Part shown: in pieces, positions 10,003 through 19,420 of the stretch
Layout of the letters: each line of letters starts with the position of its first letter
How positions within the stretch are numbered: position 1 is the stretch's first letter
NCBI GenBank assembly: GCA_003022925.1
Contig: PXRY01000042.1
Coordinates: 1 to 32,696 of the forward strand
DNA from: Halobacteriales archaeon QS_8_65_32
GTDB taxonomy: Archaea; Halobacteriota; Halobacteria; Halobacteriales; Halococcaceae
Reading direction: 5' to 3'
Length of the DNA: 32,696 bases
The notes under the pieces: generated by a model
Database searches by the model: none
What the model saw: only the letters and a program-made list of their open reading frames with translations
What the model was told of the DNA's origin: nothing
Program-made: the position numbers and the translations under genes

Positions 10003-11040
10003 CTACCGACTCCGATCGGGCGACGTCGATTCGATCCGTTCGTACGCTCGGCGAGTCTCCCCATCGAGTTCGACGAGGTGACACAGCGGGTTGCCCGGGT
10101 AGACGACGGGGTTTTCGAGCACGTCGACGAGTAACCCACTAAAGGGTGCAGTGACCGTCTCGCTGTCCTGCTTGAACGGATCGGCGATCGTACAGACCTC
10201 CTCGCCCTCGTAGACGAGGTCGCCGTAGGCGTGATGCGTCTCGACGATGCCGCCGCTGTCCGCTCGCAGCCAGGTGTCCTCCGAATCGTTGTCGATCACC
10301 GTCCGCCAACCCGGCCACCGAACGGCCGTCGTCGGAAGCACCTCGTACTCGGCGAGTACGCTCGCGACGCCCTCCAAAGCGCGGTCGATGAGGTGGCGCT
10401 GGAAGCGGTGGGCTTCACCCATCTCGACGGTCACGGTGGGAATCCCGGCGTCGGTCGCCGCCCCCCGTAGCGAACCCTCGGGGCCGTCGCCAGCGATGAT
10501 CACATTTGAACCGAAGGCCTGAGCGAGGGGAGCAACCCGCTCGTCGCTCATGTCTGCCCGAACGTGTAGCAGGTTCGCCCGGCCGCGCGTCGAGGTGTGA
10601 AAGTCGAGTCCCAGGTCACACGGCGCGACGAAGTTGGTGAAAATGCGGTGGGTGATCCGTCGGGCTCCGGTGCCGGTCTCGCTGCCGGGAAACGACCGAT
10701 TGAGATCACGGTCGTAGATCGGGAGGTAGCGTTGTTGGGCGATGAAGCCGGGGGCGTTCAGCACCGGGAGACAGACGAGCGTCCCTCGGAGGTCGGCTAA
10801 GTCCCACTCGTGGGCGACCTCGCGGACGACCTCGATGCCATTGAGTTCGTCGCCGTGGATCGCCGCCGAGAGGAAGACTCGGGGGCCTGGCTCCGCGCCG
10901 TTGACGATCGTGACCGGCACGCGAATGGGGTCGCCGAGGTAGGTCTCGCTGATCGAGTAGCGGATGTCGACGCGCTCGCCCGGTCCGACCCGGCCGCCCG
11001 CATACGTGAAGGCGTCGGTGTCTCCGCCGTCGTCTGCCAT
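10003..11040 (-). CDS. Succinylglutamate desuccinylase/aspartoacylase (AstE/AspA) family hydrolase
   Basis: A 345-residue zinc-dependent deacylase or carboxypeptidase-fold protein (M14-like). The metal ligands are visible: His62 and Glu65 in IHGDELNG and His148 in DFHTST. RDLNRSFPG at about 111-119 is the substrate-carboxylate binding stretch of the family. The C-terminal part (about 270-330) looks like the small beta-rich domain of these enzymes. It hydrolyses an N-acyl bond of an amino acid or a related amide; the substrate cannot be deduced. Strong TATA-like sequence upstream. Members of this family are sometimes linked to RimK-type ligases, and one lies at the far end of the window, but 20 kb away, so linkage is not supported here. 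Confidence 0.88.
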   Translation of the reverse strand: MADDGGDTDAFTYAGGRVGPGERVDIRYSISETYLGDPIRVPVTIVNGAEPGPRVFLSAAIHGDELNGIEVVREVAHEWDLADLRGTLVCLPVLNAPGFIAQQRYLPIYDRDLNRSFPGSETGTGARRITHRIFTNFVAPCDLGLDFHTSTRGRANLLHVRADMSDERVAPLAQAFGSNVIIAGDGPEGSLRGAATDAGIPTVTVEMGEAHRFQRHLIDRALEGVASVLAEYEVLPTTAVRWPGWRTVIDNDSEDTWLRADSGGIVETHHAYGDLVYEGEEVCTIADPFKQDSETVTAPFSGLLVDVLENPVVYPGNPLCHLVELDGETRRAYERIESTSPDRSR

Positions 11041-11061
11041 GTTCAGAACTTGCCGCGTGTG

Positions 11062-11069
11062 ATATAAAA
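11062..11069 (-). promoter_or_regulatory. TATA box of AstE-like gene
   Basis: On the minus strand TTTATATC lies about 22-29 nt before the ATG at 11040, a good haloarchaeal TATA box for a leaderless mRNA. Confidence 0.6.
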
Positions 11070-11163
11070 CCGTGCGGAGATCGGCCGGTGCGTGGTTCGC
11101 TGGAGGTGAACGGTGGAGGGCGTAATCGTAACCAGCCCAGCGGTCTTGCAGGTGCCTGCACAG

Positions 11164-11171
11164 TGTTTATT
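11164..11171 (+). promoter_or_regulatory. TATA-like box of small zinc-finger gene
   Basis: GTTTATTT is 23-30 nt before the ATG at 11194, a leaderless-type spacing. It supports this very short gene being real. Confidence 0.5.
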
Positions 11172-11193
11172 TCTCTCGTAAGGTGGCGGTAGC

Positions 11194-11334
11194 ATGGCGA
11201 ACAGCCCACACGTTTGTCCGGTGTGCGAGGAGACCTTCGACAGCGAACAGGAACTCCAGAAACACGGCGAGCAAGCTCATCAGGACCACGACCCCGAGGA
11301 AGGCGAGACGGGGCCGGAAGGCTCCGGCGTCTGA
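11194..11334 (+). CDS. Small C2H2 zinc-finger protein (46 residues)
   Basis: Reads MANSPHVCPVCEET onward to the TGA at 11332-11334. It contains one complete C2H2 finger: Cys8, Cys11, His24 and His29 (C-x2-C-x12-H-x4-H), with Phe15 and Leu21 at the usual hydrophobic core positions. An acidic tail of about 17 residues follows. Small single-finger proteins of this kind are common in haloarchaea, and several have been tied to regulation, but no target can be named. It has its own TATA-like box and is divergent from the AstE-like gene. It is shorter than typical gene-finder cut-offs and easily missed. Confidence 0.75.
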   Translation: MANSPHVCPVCEETFDSEQELQKHGEQAHQDHDPEEGETGPEGSGV

Positions 11335-11600
11335 GGCCCTGTTGAGGTCACCCGAACGGAATCAAGGACGGGGCGCGATCGCCTGGTCCGGTATCCGGGC
11401 GCTCACTCAGTGCGCCCGTCGCGATGAAGCCGAGCGGCTGCTCGATCGAAACGGCGCTTCTACCAGAGTCTTCGAACCGACTCCGATCGGTATCGTTCGA
11501 AAGCGACGGGCAGCGGCGACGAGGGCAGGCTCCCTGTCGAGCGAGTCTTCCGCTGAGCGAGACGTCGAACCGATCGAAACAGCGAATGGGACGAACGCGG
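11335..11600. other. Intergenic region after zinc-finger gene
   Basis: About 270 bases without a convincing gene, promoter or repeat, lying between the zinc-finger gene and the 3' end of rps7. Confidence 0.4.
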
Positions 11601-12215
11601 TTATCGCGCGGCGGCGGCGACGCGTTCTTTCTCCTCTTTCTGGTTGACGGCGTAGATCTGCATGTCGTAGTTCGCCGTCCCGACGAGTTCGTTCGCCAGG
11701 GCTTCTACGGCGTCGACTGGCGCTTTGAACGAGTTGTTGTACGCGCCCCTCGCGATGAAGCCGAGCGCCTGATCAACGCGGCGCTGGGGGGCGACGTCGA
11801 CCGCCTGGGGGACCGAGATACCGCCGTACTTCAACCGGACGGTCTCCTCGCGCGGGGCGGCGTTCTCGACGGCACGAACGAGTACCTGGACCGGGTTCTC
11901 GTCGGTACGCTCGTGGATCCGCTCGAAGGCGTCCCGGACGAGCCGAGTGGTCTGTTGTTTCTTGCCAGTATTTCCTTCGGTCTGCATCAGGCGGTTGATC
12001 AGCCGTTCGACGACTGACACCTCGCTCTTCTGAAACTGCTTGCCGGCGTGACGACCCATCGTATGGGCGATCGGTGTCACCGTCAGGTAGCGTTTAGTGC
12101 TCGGGTCGCGGTACTCGATCTCGGTGACGTCCCAGACGCCGAACAGTTTCGCCGACGTATCGGCTTCGGGATCGACCGGCGCGTCGGGTTCGGGGGCTTC
12201 CTCGTCGGCCGACAT
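11601..12215 (-). CDS. rps7: 30S ribosomal protein uS7
   Basis: 204 residues. Nucleates assembly of the 30S head and contacts the mRNA/tRNA channel. The N-terminal 22 residues are acidic (DEEAPEPDAPVDPEAD), typical of halophilic uS7. The conserved core includes RYLTVTPIAHTMGRHAGKQ, KKQQTTRLVRDAFERI and YGGISVPQAVDVAPQRRVDQAL. The ATG at 12213-12215 overlaps the rps12 stop codon by one base (TAATG), so the pair is translationally coupled and co-transcribed. The same frame is open upstream to 12671, but that part overlaps rps12 and is not coding. Confidence 0.97.
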   Translation of the reverse strand: MSADEEAPEPDAPVDPEADTSAKLFGVWDVTEIEYRDPSTKRYLTVTPIAHTMGRHAGKQFQKSEVSVVERLINRLMQTEGNTGKKQQTTRLVRDAFERIHERTDENPVQVLVRAVENAAPREETVRLKYGGISVPQAVDVAPQRRVDQALGFIARGAYNNSFKAPVDAVEALANELVGTANYDMQIYAVNQKEEKERVAAAAR

Positions 12216-12643
12216 TATCGCACCGGTTTCTCGGCGTTTCCTCGAACCAGTTCGATGAGCGAGACGCCGTTCACTTTCTCGACTTTGTAGTTCACGCCGG
12301 AGATGTCGCCCATTGCCCGGCCCTTCGCGCCGCCGATGCCCGCGATGGTGACCTCGTCGTGTTCGTCGATAAAGGAAATAGCCCCGTCGCCGGGACAGAA
12401 GGCGGTGACTTGCTTGCCGTTTTTGATGAGCTGGACCCGCACGCACTTGCGGATCGCCGAGTTCGGTTGTTTCGCTTCGATACCGACCTTTTCGAGGACG
12501 ATACCCCGACCCTGGGGAGCGCCGCCTAACGGGTCGGATTTCTCGCCGAGGCCGCGTGCCCGGCGGGCGTAATCCGAGTCCGACCAGCGGCGTTGCTGGC
12601 GGTCCTTTTTGAGCTTGCGTCCCGCGTACTTGCCGTTCGCCAT
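12215..12643 (-). CDS. rps12: 30S ribosomal protein uS12
   Basis: 142 residues. Decoding-centre protein of the small subunit. The highly conserved [20 protein letters not shown] (about 59-78) and the CPGDGA loop (83-88) are intact. The length is normal for archaeal S12. It heads a two-gene unit with rps7. In most haloarchaea nusA lies immediately upstream in the same direction; here a gene on the opposite strand separates them, so this gene needs its own promoter, for which there is a candidate at 12671-12676. Confidence 0.98.
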   Translation of the reverse strand: MANGKYAGRKLKKDRQQRRWSDSDYARRARGLGEKSDPLGGAPQGRGIVLEKVGIEAKQPNSAIRKCVRVQLIKNGKQVTAFCPGDGAISFIDEHDEVTIAGIGGAKGRAMGDISGVNYKVEKVNGVSLIELVRGNAEKPVR

Positions 12644-12670
12644 TGATATCGACTGTACCCGACGCGGCCA

Positions 12671-12676
12671 CTTAAC
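12671..12676 (-). promoter_or_regulatory. Candidate TATA box for rps12-rps7
   Basis: On the minus strand GTTAAG lies 28-33 nt before the rps12 ATG. A second AT-rich stretch at about 12687-12696 is an alternative. A promoter is expected here because the upstream neighbour is divergent. Confidence 0.4.
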
Positions 12677-12751
12677 AGTCCCTCTTTAATTCAACGACCT
12701 GTTCTCGATCGTCCGGAGGCAGCGAACCGTTTATTCGGTGGCGCTCGAAGA

Positions 12752-13866
12752 ATGGTCGTGGACCCTACAGGGGCGTTCGAGTGGTACGCCGACTGGACGG
12801 CCGACGTCTTACCGCTTTACGAACGGCTGGCGCGTGGCGTCGCCGACGACCGCGTGCTACTCGACATCGCGAACGAGGCACGGGAGGAACAACCGGCCCC
12901 ACAGCTCCTCTTTGCCGCCGTTCACGCCCTCCTACTCGGCGGCGGGGGAGGCGACGGAAACGACCACGAGAACGATCAGGGGTAGAGCGGGAACTCGCGG
13001 CGTTCTATCCGACCTGCAGTGACGACCCGCTTGCGCCCACCGAGGGCGCGTTTGGGTACTTTCGCGAGTTCTGTCTCGCGAACGAGCGGGCGGTCCGCGA
13101 GACCGTCGCCACGCGTTCCGTCCAAACGAACGATGTCGGCCGGTCGGCGGTTCTTTTCCCAGCGTTCGAATACCTGTCTCGCGTGACGGGCCGTGTTCCC
13201 CTGGCGCTCGTCGAGATCGGTGCGAGCGCCGGGCTCAACCTCTATTGGGACCGCTATCGGTACGAGTACGATGGACACCGACTATGCGGCGATCCCGACT
13301 CGCCCGTGCGGATCGCATCGGCCGTTCGAGGGAAACGCGATCCGCCACTACCGCCGTCCCCTCCGAACGTGGCCGTCCGCGTCGGAATCGACCTGAACCC
13401 GCTCGACGTGACCGATCCCGACGATGCCCGGTGGCTCCGGGCGCTCGTGATCCCCGATCAGCGCGAGCGCCACGAACGCCTCGCGAGCGCGATCGATCTC
13501 GTTCGTGAACGATCGCCGGACATCGTCGCCGGAGACGCGCTCGACACTCTTCCCGACGTCCTCGATCGGCTCCCCGAGAACGGGATCGCCTGTGTCTATA
13601 GCACGCTCACGACGTACCAACTGGGCGAAAACGGCGTCGCCGACCTCGAAGAGGTCCTGGCCGATCGCGGCCGAAAACGCACGATACACTGGCTCTCGGA
13701 CGACCTCTTCGCCGAACGCGACCGGCCAATCTACCGGCACGTCGCTCTCTCCGACGATGACCGAATAGAGACACGGCTCGCCGAGTACGAATCGTATGGG
13801 CAGTGGACACGGTGGATCGCATCTCCCGGGTACTCATCTACCGGTTGCGTCGGTTCGAGCGGGTAA
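12752..13866 (+). pseudogene. DUF2332 family protein, frameshifted
   Basis: The gene is split over two frames. The N-terminal part from ATG 12752 (TGAFEWYADWTADVLPLYER, then LFAAVHALLLGGG) is open to a TAG at 12983-12985. The rest of the family's conserved sequence continues in another frame from about 12985: YFREFCLANE, VQTNDVGR, LVEIGASAGLNLYWDRYRY, VGIDLNPLDVTDPDDARWLRAL and AGDALDTLPDVL, to the stop at 13866. The shift falls in or just after the G-rich tract at about 12937-12950. DUF2332 proteins have a Rossmann/methyltransferase-like core of unknown function; the GASAGLN and DLNPLDV motifs fit a nucleotide or SAM-binding fold. Either a recent mutation or a base-calling error in the G run explains it. 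Sitting between nusA and rps12 in the opposite orientation, it interrupts the usual gene cluster. Confidence 0.85.
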
Positions 13867-13933
13867 CTCCCGTCGTCACGGGGCTGCCGGCCCGGCGAGT
13901 CGCTCTCGAAGGGACGAACGCTCTTCGATGCTC

Positions 13934-14497
13934 TCAGGCCAACTGGACGTCGTCGATATCGAAGTGGCGCTTCGCGAGCCGACGGGCCGCCTCGATGGTC
14001 CGTCCGTTCCTCCCGATCGCGACACCGGTATCGGCTGGATCGACCTCGGCGTACGCGACGGTGCTGTCGTTCTCGCTGATCGTGACGTTATAGACTGCCG
14101 CGGGCGCGAGCGCGCTCGCGACGAAGGCTTCCGCGGTGTTAGCGTTCTCGACGAGAGCGACGTCGGCCCCGAGTTTCTCCTCGACCTGCCGAACGGTGTG
14201 GCCGTCGGGACCGATCGCTTCGCCCATCTCGCCGGCCTTTACCAGAAAGACCACGCGGGAGCGATCCGCTTCGGTCGCGCCGACATCGGCGTCGCCTCCG
14301 GTATCGCGCCCGCCACGGCCGTTCGCCTCGAACCCGCCGTCTCGCCCGTCCCCGCCGCTGACCGCATCGTCACCGCTGCTGTCATCGTCATCGTCCGTGG
14401 TGGGTTCGGAGACGAGACAGTCCTTCGCGGTCGCGCCGGTAACCTCCTCGAACAGCGCGATCCGCCGACGTGCGTCGTCAGTGAGCGTAACTCGCAT
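13934..14497 (-). CDS. nusA: NusA-like transcription factor with two KH domains
   Basis: 187 residues. Archaeal NusA is a short RNA-binding protein made only of two KH domains, corresponding to the KH part of bacterial NusA, and lies with the RNA polymerase genes, as here. The KH GxxG loops are visible: IGPDGH (95-100) and IGRNGR (161-166). Residues 31-79 are an insert rich in Asp, Gly, Ser and Arg (starting EPTTDDDDDSSGDD) between the first strand and the body of KH1. Most haloarchaeal NusA proteins that I know are about 140 residues, so this insert accounts for the extra length. The gene starts 8 nt after the rpoA'' stop and is the last gene of the RNA polymerase operon. Confidence 0.93.
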   Translation of the reverse strand: MRVTLTDDARRRIALFEEVTGATAKDCLVSEPTTDDDDDSSGDDAVSGGDGRDGGFEANGRGGRDTGGDADVGATEADRSRVVFLVKAGEMGEAIGPDGHTVRQVEEKLGADVALVENANTAEAFVASALAPAAVYNVTISENDSTVAYAEVDPADTGVAIGRNGRTIEAARRLAKRHFDIDDVQLA

Positions 14498-14505
14498 CGC
14501 CCGTT

Positions 14506-16401
14506 TCAGTCGGCTTCAGCCTCGGCTTCCTCGACGTTCCCGTCGATACCGGCGTCGGTTTCGGGCTCCGTCTCACTCTCGCGTTCGGCGAGGTCGGTCG
14601 GGCCCCCCCGATCGGCCGGGTTCGCCGCGCCCATTCGCAAGTCGACGTCGCCGGTGCCGAGCTTGATCGGTTTGCCGACGATCACGTTCTCCGTGACGCC
14701 ATTGAGATCGTCGATCTCGCCATTGATCGCCGCGTCCAACAGGTGATTGACCGTCACCTCAAAGGCCGCGCGGGCGAGCACCGAGTCCTTCGAGCCGGAA
14801 ATACCGTGGCGGCCGATCGACTGGATGGTGCCGTCGTTGGTCATGATGTCCGCGACCAACATGAGATGACGGACGTTCACGTCGTCCAAGCCCTGTTCTT
14901 CTAACGTGTTCATTGTCTCCTCGATGATCGTCTCGCGGGCGGCTTCGACGCCCAACACGCGGTAGATCTCGTGGATGTTGTTACATGTCGTCCGGGAGGC
15001 ATCGACCCCTTCGATCTCCAAGACGTCGCCGAACGCGGAGCCCTCGGTGTAGAGCACGAACTCCTCGCGATCCTCGGCCAACTGCTCCTTGCGGATGACC
15101 ACTCGTGTCACATCCTCGATGCCTTTGAACGTGACGTCCCGGAGCTGTTCGACCAGTCGGAACAGATCCCGGTAGCTCGGCTGCTCGGGCCCGAACTCGA
15201 TCGCCGTTCCGTCCCTCGTGGTGTCGACGCCGAGCGAGTCCTCGATGATGTCGGCGATCTCGACCGCGACTTCGTCGGTGTCGGCAACGGTCGGCCACCG
15301 CTCGGCCAAAGTTTCCTCGTTCAGATCGACGCGGACGAGCATGTCCGCGACGTTCGTCGAGATGTCCCCCAGCGCGAGGATCTTCGTCGCCTCGATCCCC
15401 CAAACCACCTCGTGGGCCTTCTCGCGGTCTTCGGCGTATTCGTCTTCCAGATGCACCGTCATCATCGGCGTGTCGGGGGTCTTCCTCGCGTCGACGAGTT
15501 CGATGAGTCGGGGAAGCCCCTGCGTGACGTCGATTTCCGCAACACCAGCGTAATGGAAGGTGTTCATCGTGTTGTGTGTCACGACCCCCGATCCCGTTGT
15601 GAACGTCTCTAACCCCGCGACCGAGAAGTCGTAGACGTGCTCGTACTCGGATTCGACTAACTCGATCGACTCGATGCGTTCCCAAGCGACATGGGTCGGG
15701 ATGACATCGGTTCCTGGGTCGGCGAGTACGACGCCGCCGTCAGTGGCTGCACTGCGGTCCAACACGGAGGCATCGATCGCCGCCGTCGCCGGATCGTACT
15801 CGCCGACCGCTGGGAGTCGATCGCCGGTAGAGAGCGTTTCGGCGTCGACGGGTGCGATTTCGCCGCCCGATCGCGTCACGAACGAGTGAGCTTTCGTCGC
15901 TCGAACCGACCGACCGGACTCCAGTTCGAATCGAAGGAGTTCGTCAGGCGTCTCGTGTCGGCTGACTTCCTCGACTGCCTTCCAGCGGACCTGCTCGTCT
16001 CGGTCGAGACTCGGAACCTCGATGCCGTCCGGCGCACGAGCGACTTCGTGATCGTCGATCGTTCGCGTCTCACCCGACGAGAGCAGGTCGTCGACGAACG
16101 GTCCGATCTCGGTTGCGCGCGTCTCGCCGTCCCGGCGAACGACCACTCGCTCGTCGGATGGGATCGACATCTGGGTTCCGGGTTCACCGATCGACTGGGC
16201 GCTCACGGTTCCGACGGGATCGAGCGGGTCGATCCGGGTGTCTAAGTATCGCGATTCGACCGCGTCGGTGATCGCCGCGGCCTCCTCGGTCGACACCTCG
16301 CGGGCTTCGATCGTCTCGTAGACCTTCCCCTTGAGCCGTCGGGGCAGGTCGCTGTCCTCGACGATCGTCTCGACGTCCGAACTCACCTCGATCTCAGTCA
16401 T
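14506..16401 (-). CDS. rpoA2: RNA polymerase subunit A'' with in-frame mini-intein
   Basis: 631 residues as encoded. Extein residues 1-78 and 278-631 form the C-terminal part of the largest RNA polymerase subunit (bridge-helix partner, trigger loop and jaw). The family reads GEPGTQM directly followed by [12 protein letters not shown]. Here 199 residues (79-277) separate the two, and they carry intein motifs (see the separate entry). After splicing the product would be 432 residues, including an acidic tail of about 30 residues ([12 protein letters not shown] and so on). The start overlaps the rpoA' end by 8 nt and nusA follows after 8 nt, so the gene is fully embedded in the operon. Splicing is required for a functional polymerase. 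Confidence 0.97.
   Translation of the reverse strand: MTEIEVSSDVETIVEDSDLPRRLKGKVYETIEAREVSTEEAAAITDAVESRYLDTRIDPLDPVGTVSAQSIGEPGTQMSIPSDERVVVRRDGETRATEIGPFVDDLLSSGETRTIDDHEVARAPDGIEVPSLDRDEQVRWKAVEEVSRHETPDELLRFELESGRSVRATKAHSFVTRSGGEIAPVDAETLSTGDRLPAVGEYDPATAAIDASVLDRSAATDGGVVLADPGTDVIPTHVAWERIESIELVESEYEHVYDFSVAGLETFTTGSGVVTHNTMNTFHYAGVAEIDVTQGLPRLIELVDARKTPDTPMMTVHLEDEYAEDREKAHEVVWGIEATKILALGDISTNVADMLVRVDLNEETLAERWPTVADTDEVAVEIADIIEDSLGVDTTRDGTAIEFGPEQPSYRDLFRLVEQLRDVTFKGIEDVTRVVIRKEQLAEDREEFVLYTEGSAFGDVLEIEGVDASRTTCNNIHEIYRVLGVEAARETIIEETMNTLEEQGLDDVNVRHLMLVADIMTNDGTIQSIGRHGISGSKDSVLARAAFEVTVNHLLDAAINGEIDDLNGVTENVIVGKPIKLGTGDVDLRMGAANPADRGGPTDLAERESETEPETDAGIDGNVEEAEAEAD
15571..16167 (-). 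mobile_element. Mini-intein in RpoA'' (199 residues)
   Basis: In-frame intervening protein sequence, residues 79-277 of RpoA''. The first residue is Ser79 ([15 protein letters not shown]), the block A nucleophile. Block B is RATKAHSFV (T-x2-H, His172). Block F is [16 protein letters not shown] and block G is SGVVTHN, with penultimate His276 and terminal Asn277. The +1 residue is Thr278, the natural next residue of the extein. Only about 80 residues separate block B from block F and no LAGLIDADG motif is present, so this is a splicing-only element without a homing endonuclease. Inteins at this active-site-proximal position of RpoA'' are known in some other haloarchaea. Boundaries are set by the uninterrupted family sequence and are precise to the residue. 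Confidence 0.95.
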
Positions 16402-19372
16402 CGTCGTTCACCTGCCCGGTAGCGGCGTCCGCAGCCTCGGCATCGGCGTCGGCGGCCGGTCGCGTCCGTTTTGCGCCCCGGTCGTCGGCGTGTTCGGAGA
16501 GATTCGTCGGCCGAGTCGCCGGTCCGAGGAAGTCCTCCTGTTCGGCTTCGGCGTCGAACTCGGCTTCTAACACTCTGTCGGCGATCGCGCCGACGTCGAT
16601 CTCGTTGTCCTCGTCGGAAGAGACCTGTACGGGACTCGTCCCGTCCTCGCCGAACTCGAACTGGACGATCGTATCGCGCGTATCCCGAACGGTGCCGTCG
16701 TACTGGGTCTCTAGCTCCGACAGCGCGTTGATGAGCCGGCGCTGGAGATAGCCCGACTTCGAGGTTCTGACTGCTGTGTCGACCAGCCCCTCGCGCCCGC
16801 CCATCGCGTGGAAGAAGAACTCCCGCGGCGTGAGCCCGCCGCGGTAGGAGTGTTCGACGAAGCCGTGTGCTTCGGCCGAGAGGTCGTTCGGCTTGTAGTG
16901 GCTGAGGGTACGGTCTTCGTAGCCGCGATTGATCCGCTCGCCCCTGACTGCTTGCTGACCCACACAGGCAGCCATCTGCGTGAGATTGAGCAGCGAACCA
17001 CGAGCGCCCGACTCGGCCATGATGACGGCGGGGTTGTCGTCGACGAAGTGGTCCTCGGCGATGTCGCCCGCCGAGTCCCGGGCCTTGCCGAGCGTCTGCA
17101 TGATCTTCATCTCCAAGGTCTCGTCAACCGTCCGGCCGGGCAGACTTTCGAGTTCGTCGGCCTCGTAGGTGTCGATGAGTTCCTCGACGCGATCGTAGGC
17201 GCTCGCGATCGCCTCGTCGATCTGCTCTTCGGCCGCGTCGGGGATCGACTCGTCGTCGATGCCGAGGCTGAACCCGAAGTGCATGATTGCACGCATCGCG
17301 AGCGCGGCGACCTCGTTGATGAACACCCGCGCGCGCGTGCTGCCGTCGGTCTTGATGATCCGATCGACGATCTCGCCGCCGAAAGCACCGACGGCGTCCT
17401 CGTCGATCGTCCCCTCGACGAGCCGGCCGTTCTCGATCAGAACGGTGTCGCCCGCAGCGGAGGTGAACTCCAGATCGAAGTCGGTGGGTAGGAGTTCGGA
17501 AAAGACCGTCCGGCCCGTCCAATAGTCGTTGCCCGCCTCGTCTTCGCCGTCGGGCGCGGGCAACTCGTCGACCTGGGTCGCCCGCAACAGATCGAGCGCC
17601 TGTGTCTCGTTGAACCGGGGGTTCTCGTGGGTTAGCAGGTAGGTGCCCGAGATGTGGTCCTGGATCGCCCCGATGATGTTCTCGCCGAACCGCGGGGAGA
17701 GGATCTGTTCTTGTACGCGCATTAGCACCCGGGCTTCCGCACGGGCTTCCTCGTTCTGGAGCGCGTGCATGTTCATCTCGTCGCCGTCGAAGTCGGCGTT
17801 ATACGGCGGGCACACCACGGTATTGAGCCGAAAGGTGTGATAGGGCATCACGACCACCTCGTGGGCCATGATCGACATGCGATGGAGCGAGGGCTGGCGG
17901 TTGAAGATCACGACGTCGCCGTCGACGAGGTGTCGGGAAACCTCCCAGCCCGCTTCGACTTTTTGCGCTAACTCCTCGCAGTTCTTTTCGGTCACCTTCA
18001 GTCGGCGGCCGTCCGGGCGTTCGACGTAGTTCGCACCCGGGTGGCCCTCCGGCCCGTTCGACACGTACCGGCGGGCGTCCTCCAAGTTCCGGGAGTTGAC
18101 GTTCATCGTCTGGGTCATCTCCGTCGCGACCCGTTCTGGTACCCCGACCTCGTTGAGCGAGAGCGTCGGGTCCGGCGAGATCACGGTTCGCGCCGAGAAG
18201 TTCACCCGTTTGCCCGATAGACTGCCCCGGAAGCGACCTTCCTTGCCCTTGAGCCGCTGGGAGAGGGTTTTCAGGGGGCGGCCCGACCGGTGGCGGGCGG
18301 GCGGCGTCCCCGAGATCTCGTTGTCCATGAAGGTCGTGACGTGGTACTGGAGCAGCTCCCAGAGGTCCTCGATGATCAGCTGGGGGGCACCCGCTTCACG
18401 GTTCTCCATGAAGCGCTGATTGATCCGGATGATGTCGACGAGCTTGTGGGTCAGGTCGTCCTCGGATCGCTGCCCGTTGTCGAGCGTGATCGACGGCCGG
18501 GCGGTTACCGGCGGGACGGGCAGTACGGTAAGTACCATCCACTCCGGCCGGGAGCTCTCGGCGTCGATGCCCAAGACCTCTAAGTCCTCGCCGGGGATGT
18601 CCTCGAACCAGTCCCGGATATCCGACGGCATGAGCTTGTTCATGTCCTCTTCGGTGAGGTCGACGTCGAGTGCCTCCTCGATCGCCTTGCGGTCCGCGGG
18701 CCGCGGGCGGAACTCGCCGCTCATGATCTCGTTGACCCTGGATAGATCGATGCCCGCTTGCTCCGCGAGTTCCCGGGGCGAAGTGCCCTCGTCCTCCTCG
18801 TCGTCGGAATCGGGCTGCATGGCCCGGGCCATCGTCTCGGAGTAATCGCCGACGAGGACGTCCTGGACCTCGTAGTAGGTCGTCGGCTTCTCGTGTTTGA
18901 CCTCGTACTGCTCGTTGGCGCAGTACGGGCACTGATCGGTCTTTCTGGCCTGGCGGATCGCCGCCTTGAGCACGTCCTGGGGGTCGTCGCCCAACTGTCG
19001 AGTACGGACGAGCCGACTGCGGAACTCGTCCATCTGTTTCTCAGTGAGCAGTAAGCGAGAGCACTCACGGCAGGTCCCGCGAAGCAAGCGGCGCATGAGC
19101 TTCGAGAAGCCGACGTGGATCACCGGCGCGGCGAGTTCGATGTGCCCGAAGTGACCGTTACAAGACCCGGAGTGTTTCCCGCAGGTCCGACACTCCAGTC
19201 CTGGATCGATCACGCCCAGTCGAGGGTCCATCAACCCCATGTCGATGGGGTAACCGTCGTCGTCGTAGGTGTCGGCGGTGATAACTTTCGTTGCGCTGAT
19301 CTCCCGGTACGTCTCCGGGTCCATCAGCCCGAAGCTGACGGCCCCGATCTCCTTCGGCGTTTGATCTGTCAT
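16394..19372 (-). CDS. rpoA1: RNA polymerase subunit A'
   Basis: 992 residues. N-terminal part of the largest subunit, holding the clamp and the catalytic aspartates in [13 protein letters not shown], which bind the active-site Mg2+. Zinc-binding cysteines near the N-terminus are intact: [17 protein letters not shown] and CRECSR, with CPYCANE further on. An acidic insert ([11 protein letters not shown]) precedes a short helix-turn-helix-like stretch ([15 protein letters not shown]) at about residues 205-225, and an acidic/Ala-rich tail ends the protein; both are common in halophile subunits. No intein is seen in this part. It overlaps rpoA'' by 8 nt. The 48-nt spacer from rpoB' lacks a clear Shine-Dalgarno and contains repeated CTACCAC-like units on the minus strand. 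Confidence 0.98.
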   Translation of the reverse strand: MTDQTPKEIGAVSFGLMDPETYREISATKVITADTYDDDGYPIDMGLMDPRLGVIDPGLECRTCGKHSGSCNGHFGHIELAAPVIHVGFSKLMRRLLRGTCRECSRLLLTEKQMDEFRSRLVRTRQLGDDPQDVLKAAIRQARKTDQCPYCANEQYEVKHEKPTTYYEVQDVLVGDYSETMARAMQPDSDDEEDEGTSPRELAEQAGIDLSRVNEIMSGEFRPRPADRKAIEEALDVDLTEEDMNKLMPSDIRDWFEDIPGEDLEVLGIDAESSRPEWMVLTVLPVPPVTARPSITLDNGQRSEDDLTHKLVDIIRINQRFMENREAGAPQLIIEDLWELLQYHVTTFMDNEISGTPPARHRSGRPLKTLSQRLKGKEGRFRGSLSGKRVNFSARTVISPDPTLSLNEVGVPERVATEMTQTMNVNSRNLEDARRYVSNGPEGHPGANYVERPDGRRLKVTEKNCEELAQKVEAGWEVSRHLVDGDVVIFNRQPSLHRMSIMAHEVVVMPYHTFRLNTVVCPPYNADFDGDEMNMHALQNEEARAEARVLMRVQEQILSPRFGENIIGAIQDHISGTYLLTHENPRFNETQALDLLRATQVDELPAPDGEDEAGNDYWTGRTVFSELLPTDFDLEFTSAAGDTVLIENGRLVEGTIDEDAVGAFGGEIVDRIIKTDGSTRARVFINEVAALAMRAIMHFGFSLGIDDESIPDAAEEQIDEAIASAYDRVEELIDTYEADELESLPGRTVDETLEMKIMQTLGKARDSAGDIAEDHFVDDNPAVIMAESGARGSLLNLTQMAACVGQQAVRGERINRGYEDRTLSHYKPNDLSAEAHGFVEHSYRGGLTPREFFFHAMGGREGLVDTAVRTSKSGYLQRRLINALSELETQYDGTVRDTRDTIVQFEFGEDGTSPVQVSSDEDNEIDVGAIADRVLEAEFDAEAEQEDFLGPATRPTNLSEHADDRGAKRTRPAADADAEAADAATGQVNDDD

Positions 19373-19420
19373 GATTGGAGTTATGATGTGGTGATCGAGA
19401 GGTGGTAGTGTGGTAGTAGA

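Noticed and set aside
11601-12671. Extended 356-residue uS7 from the upstream open frame
   Set aside because: The extra N-terminal 152 codons overlap rps12 out of frame. The TAATG junction gives a normal 204-residue uS7.
15571-16167. Homing endonuclease within the intein
   Set aside because: Only about 80 residues lie between blocks B and F and no LAGLIDADG or HNH motif is visible.
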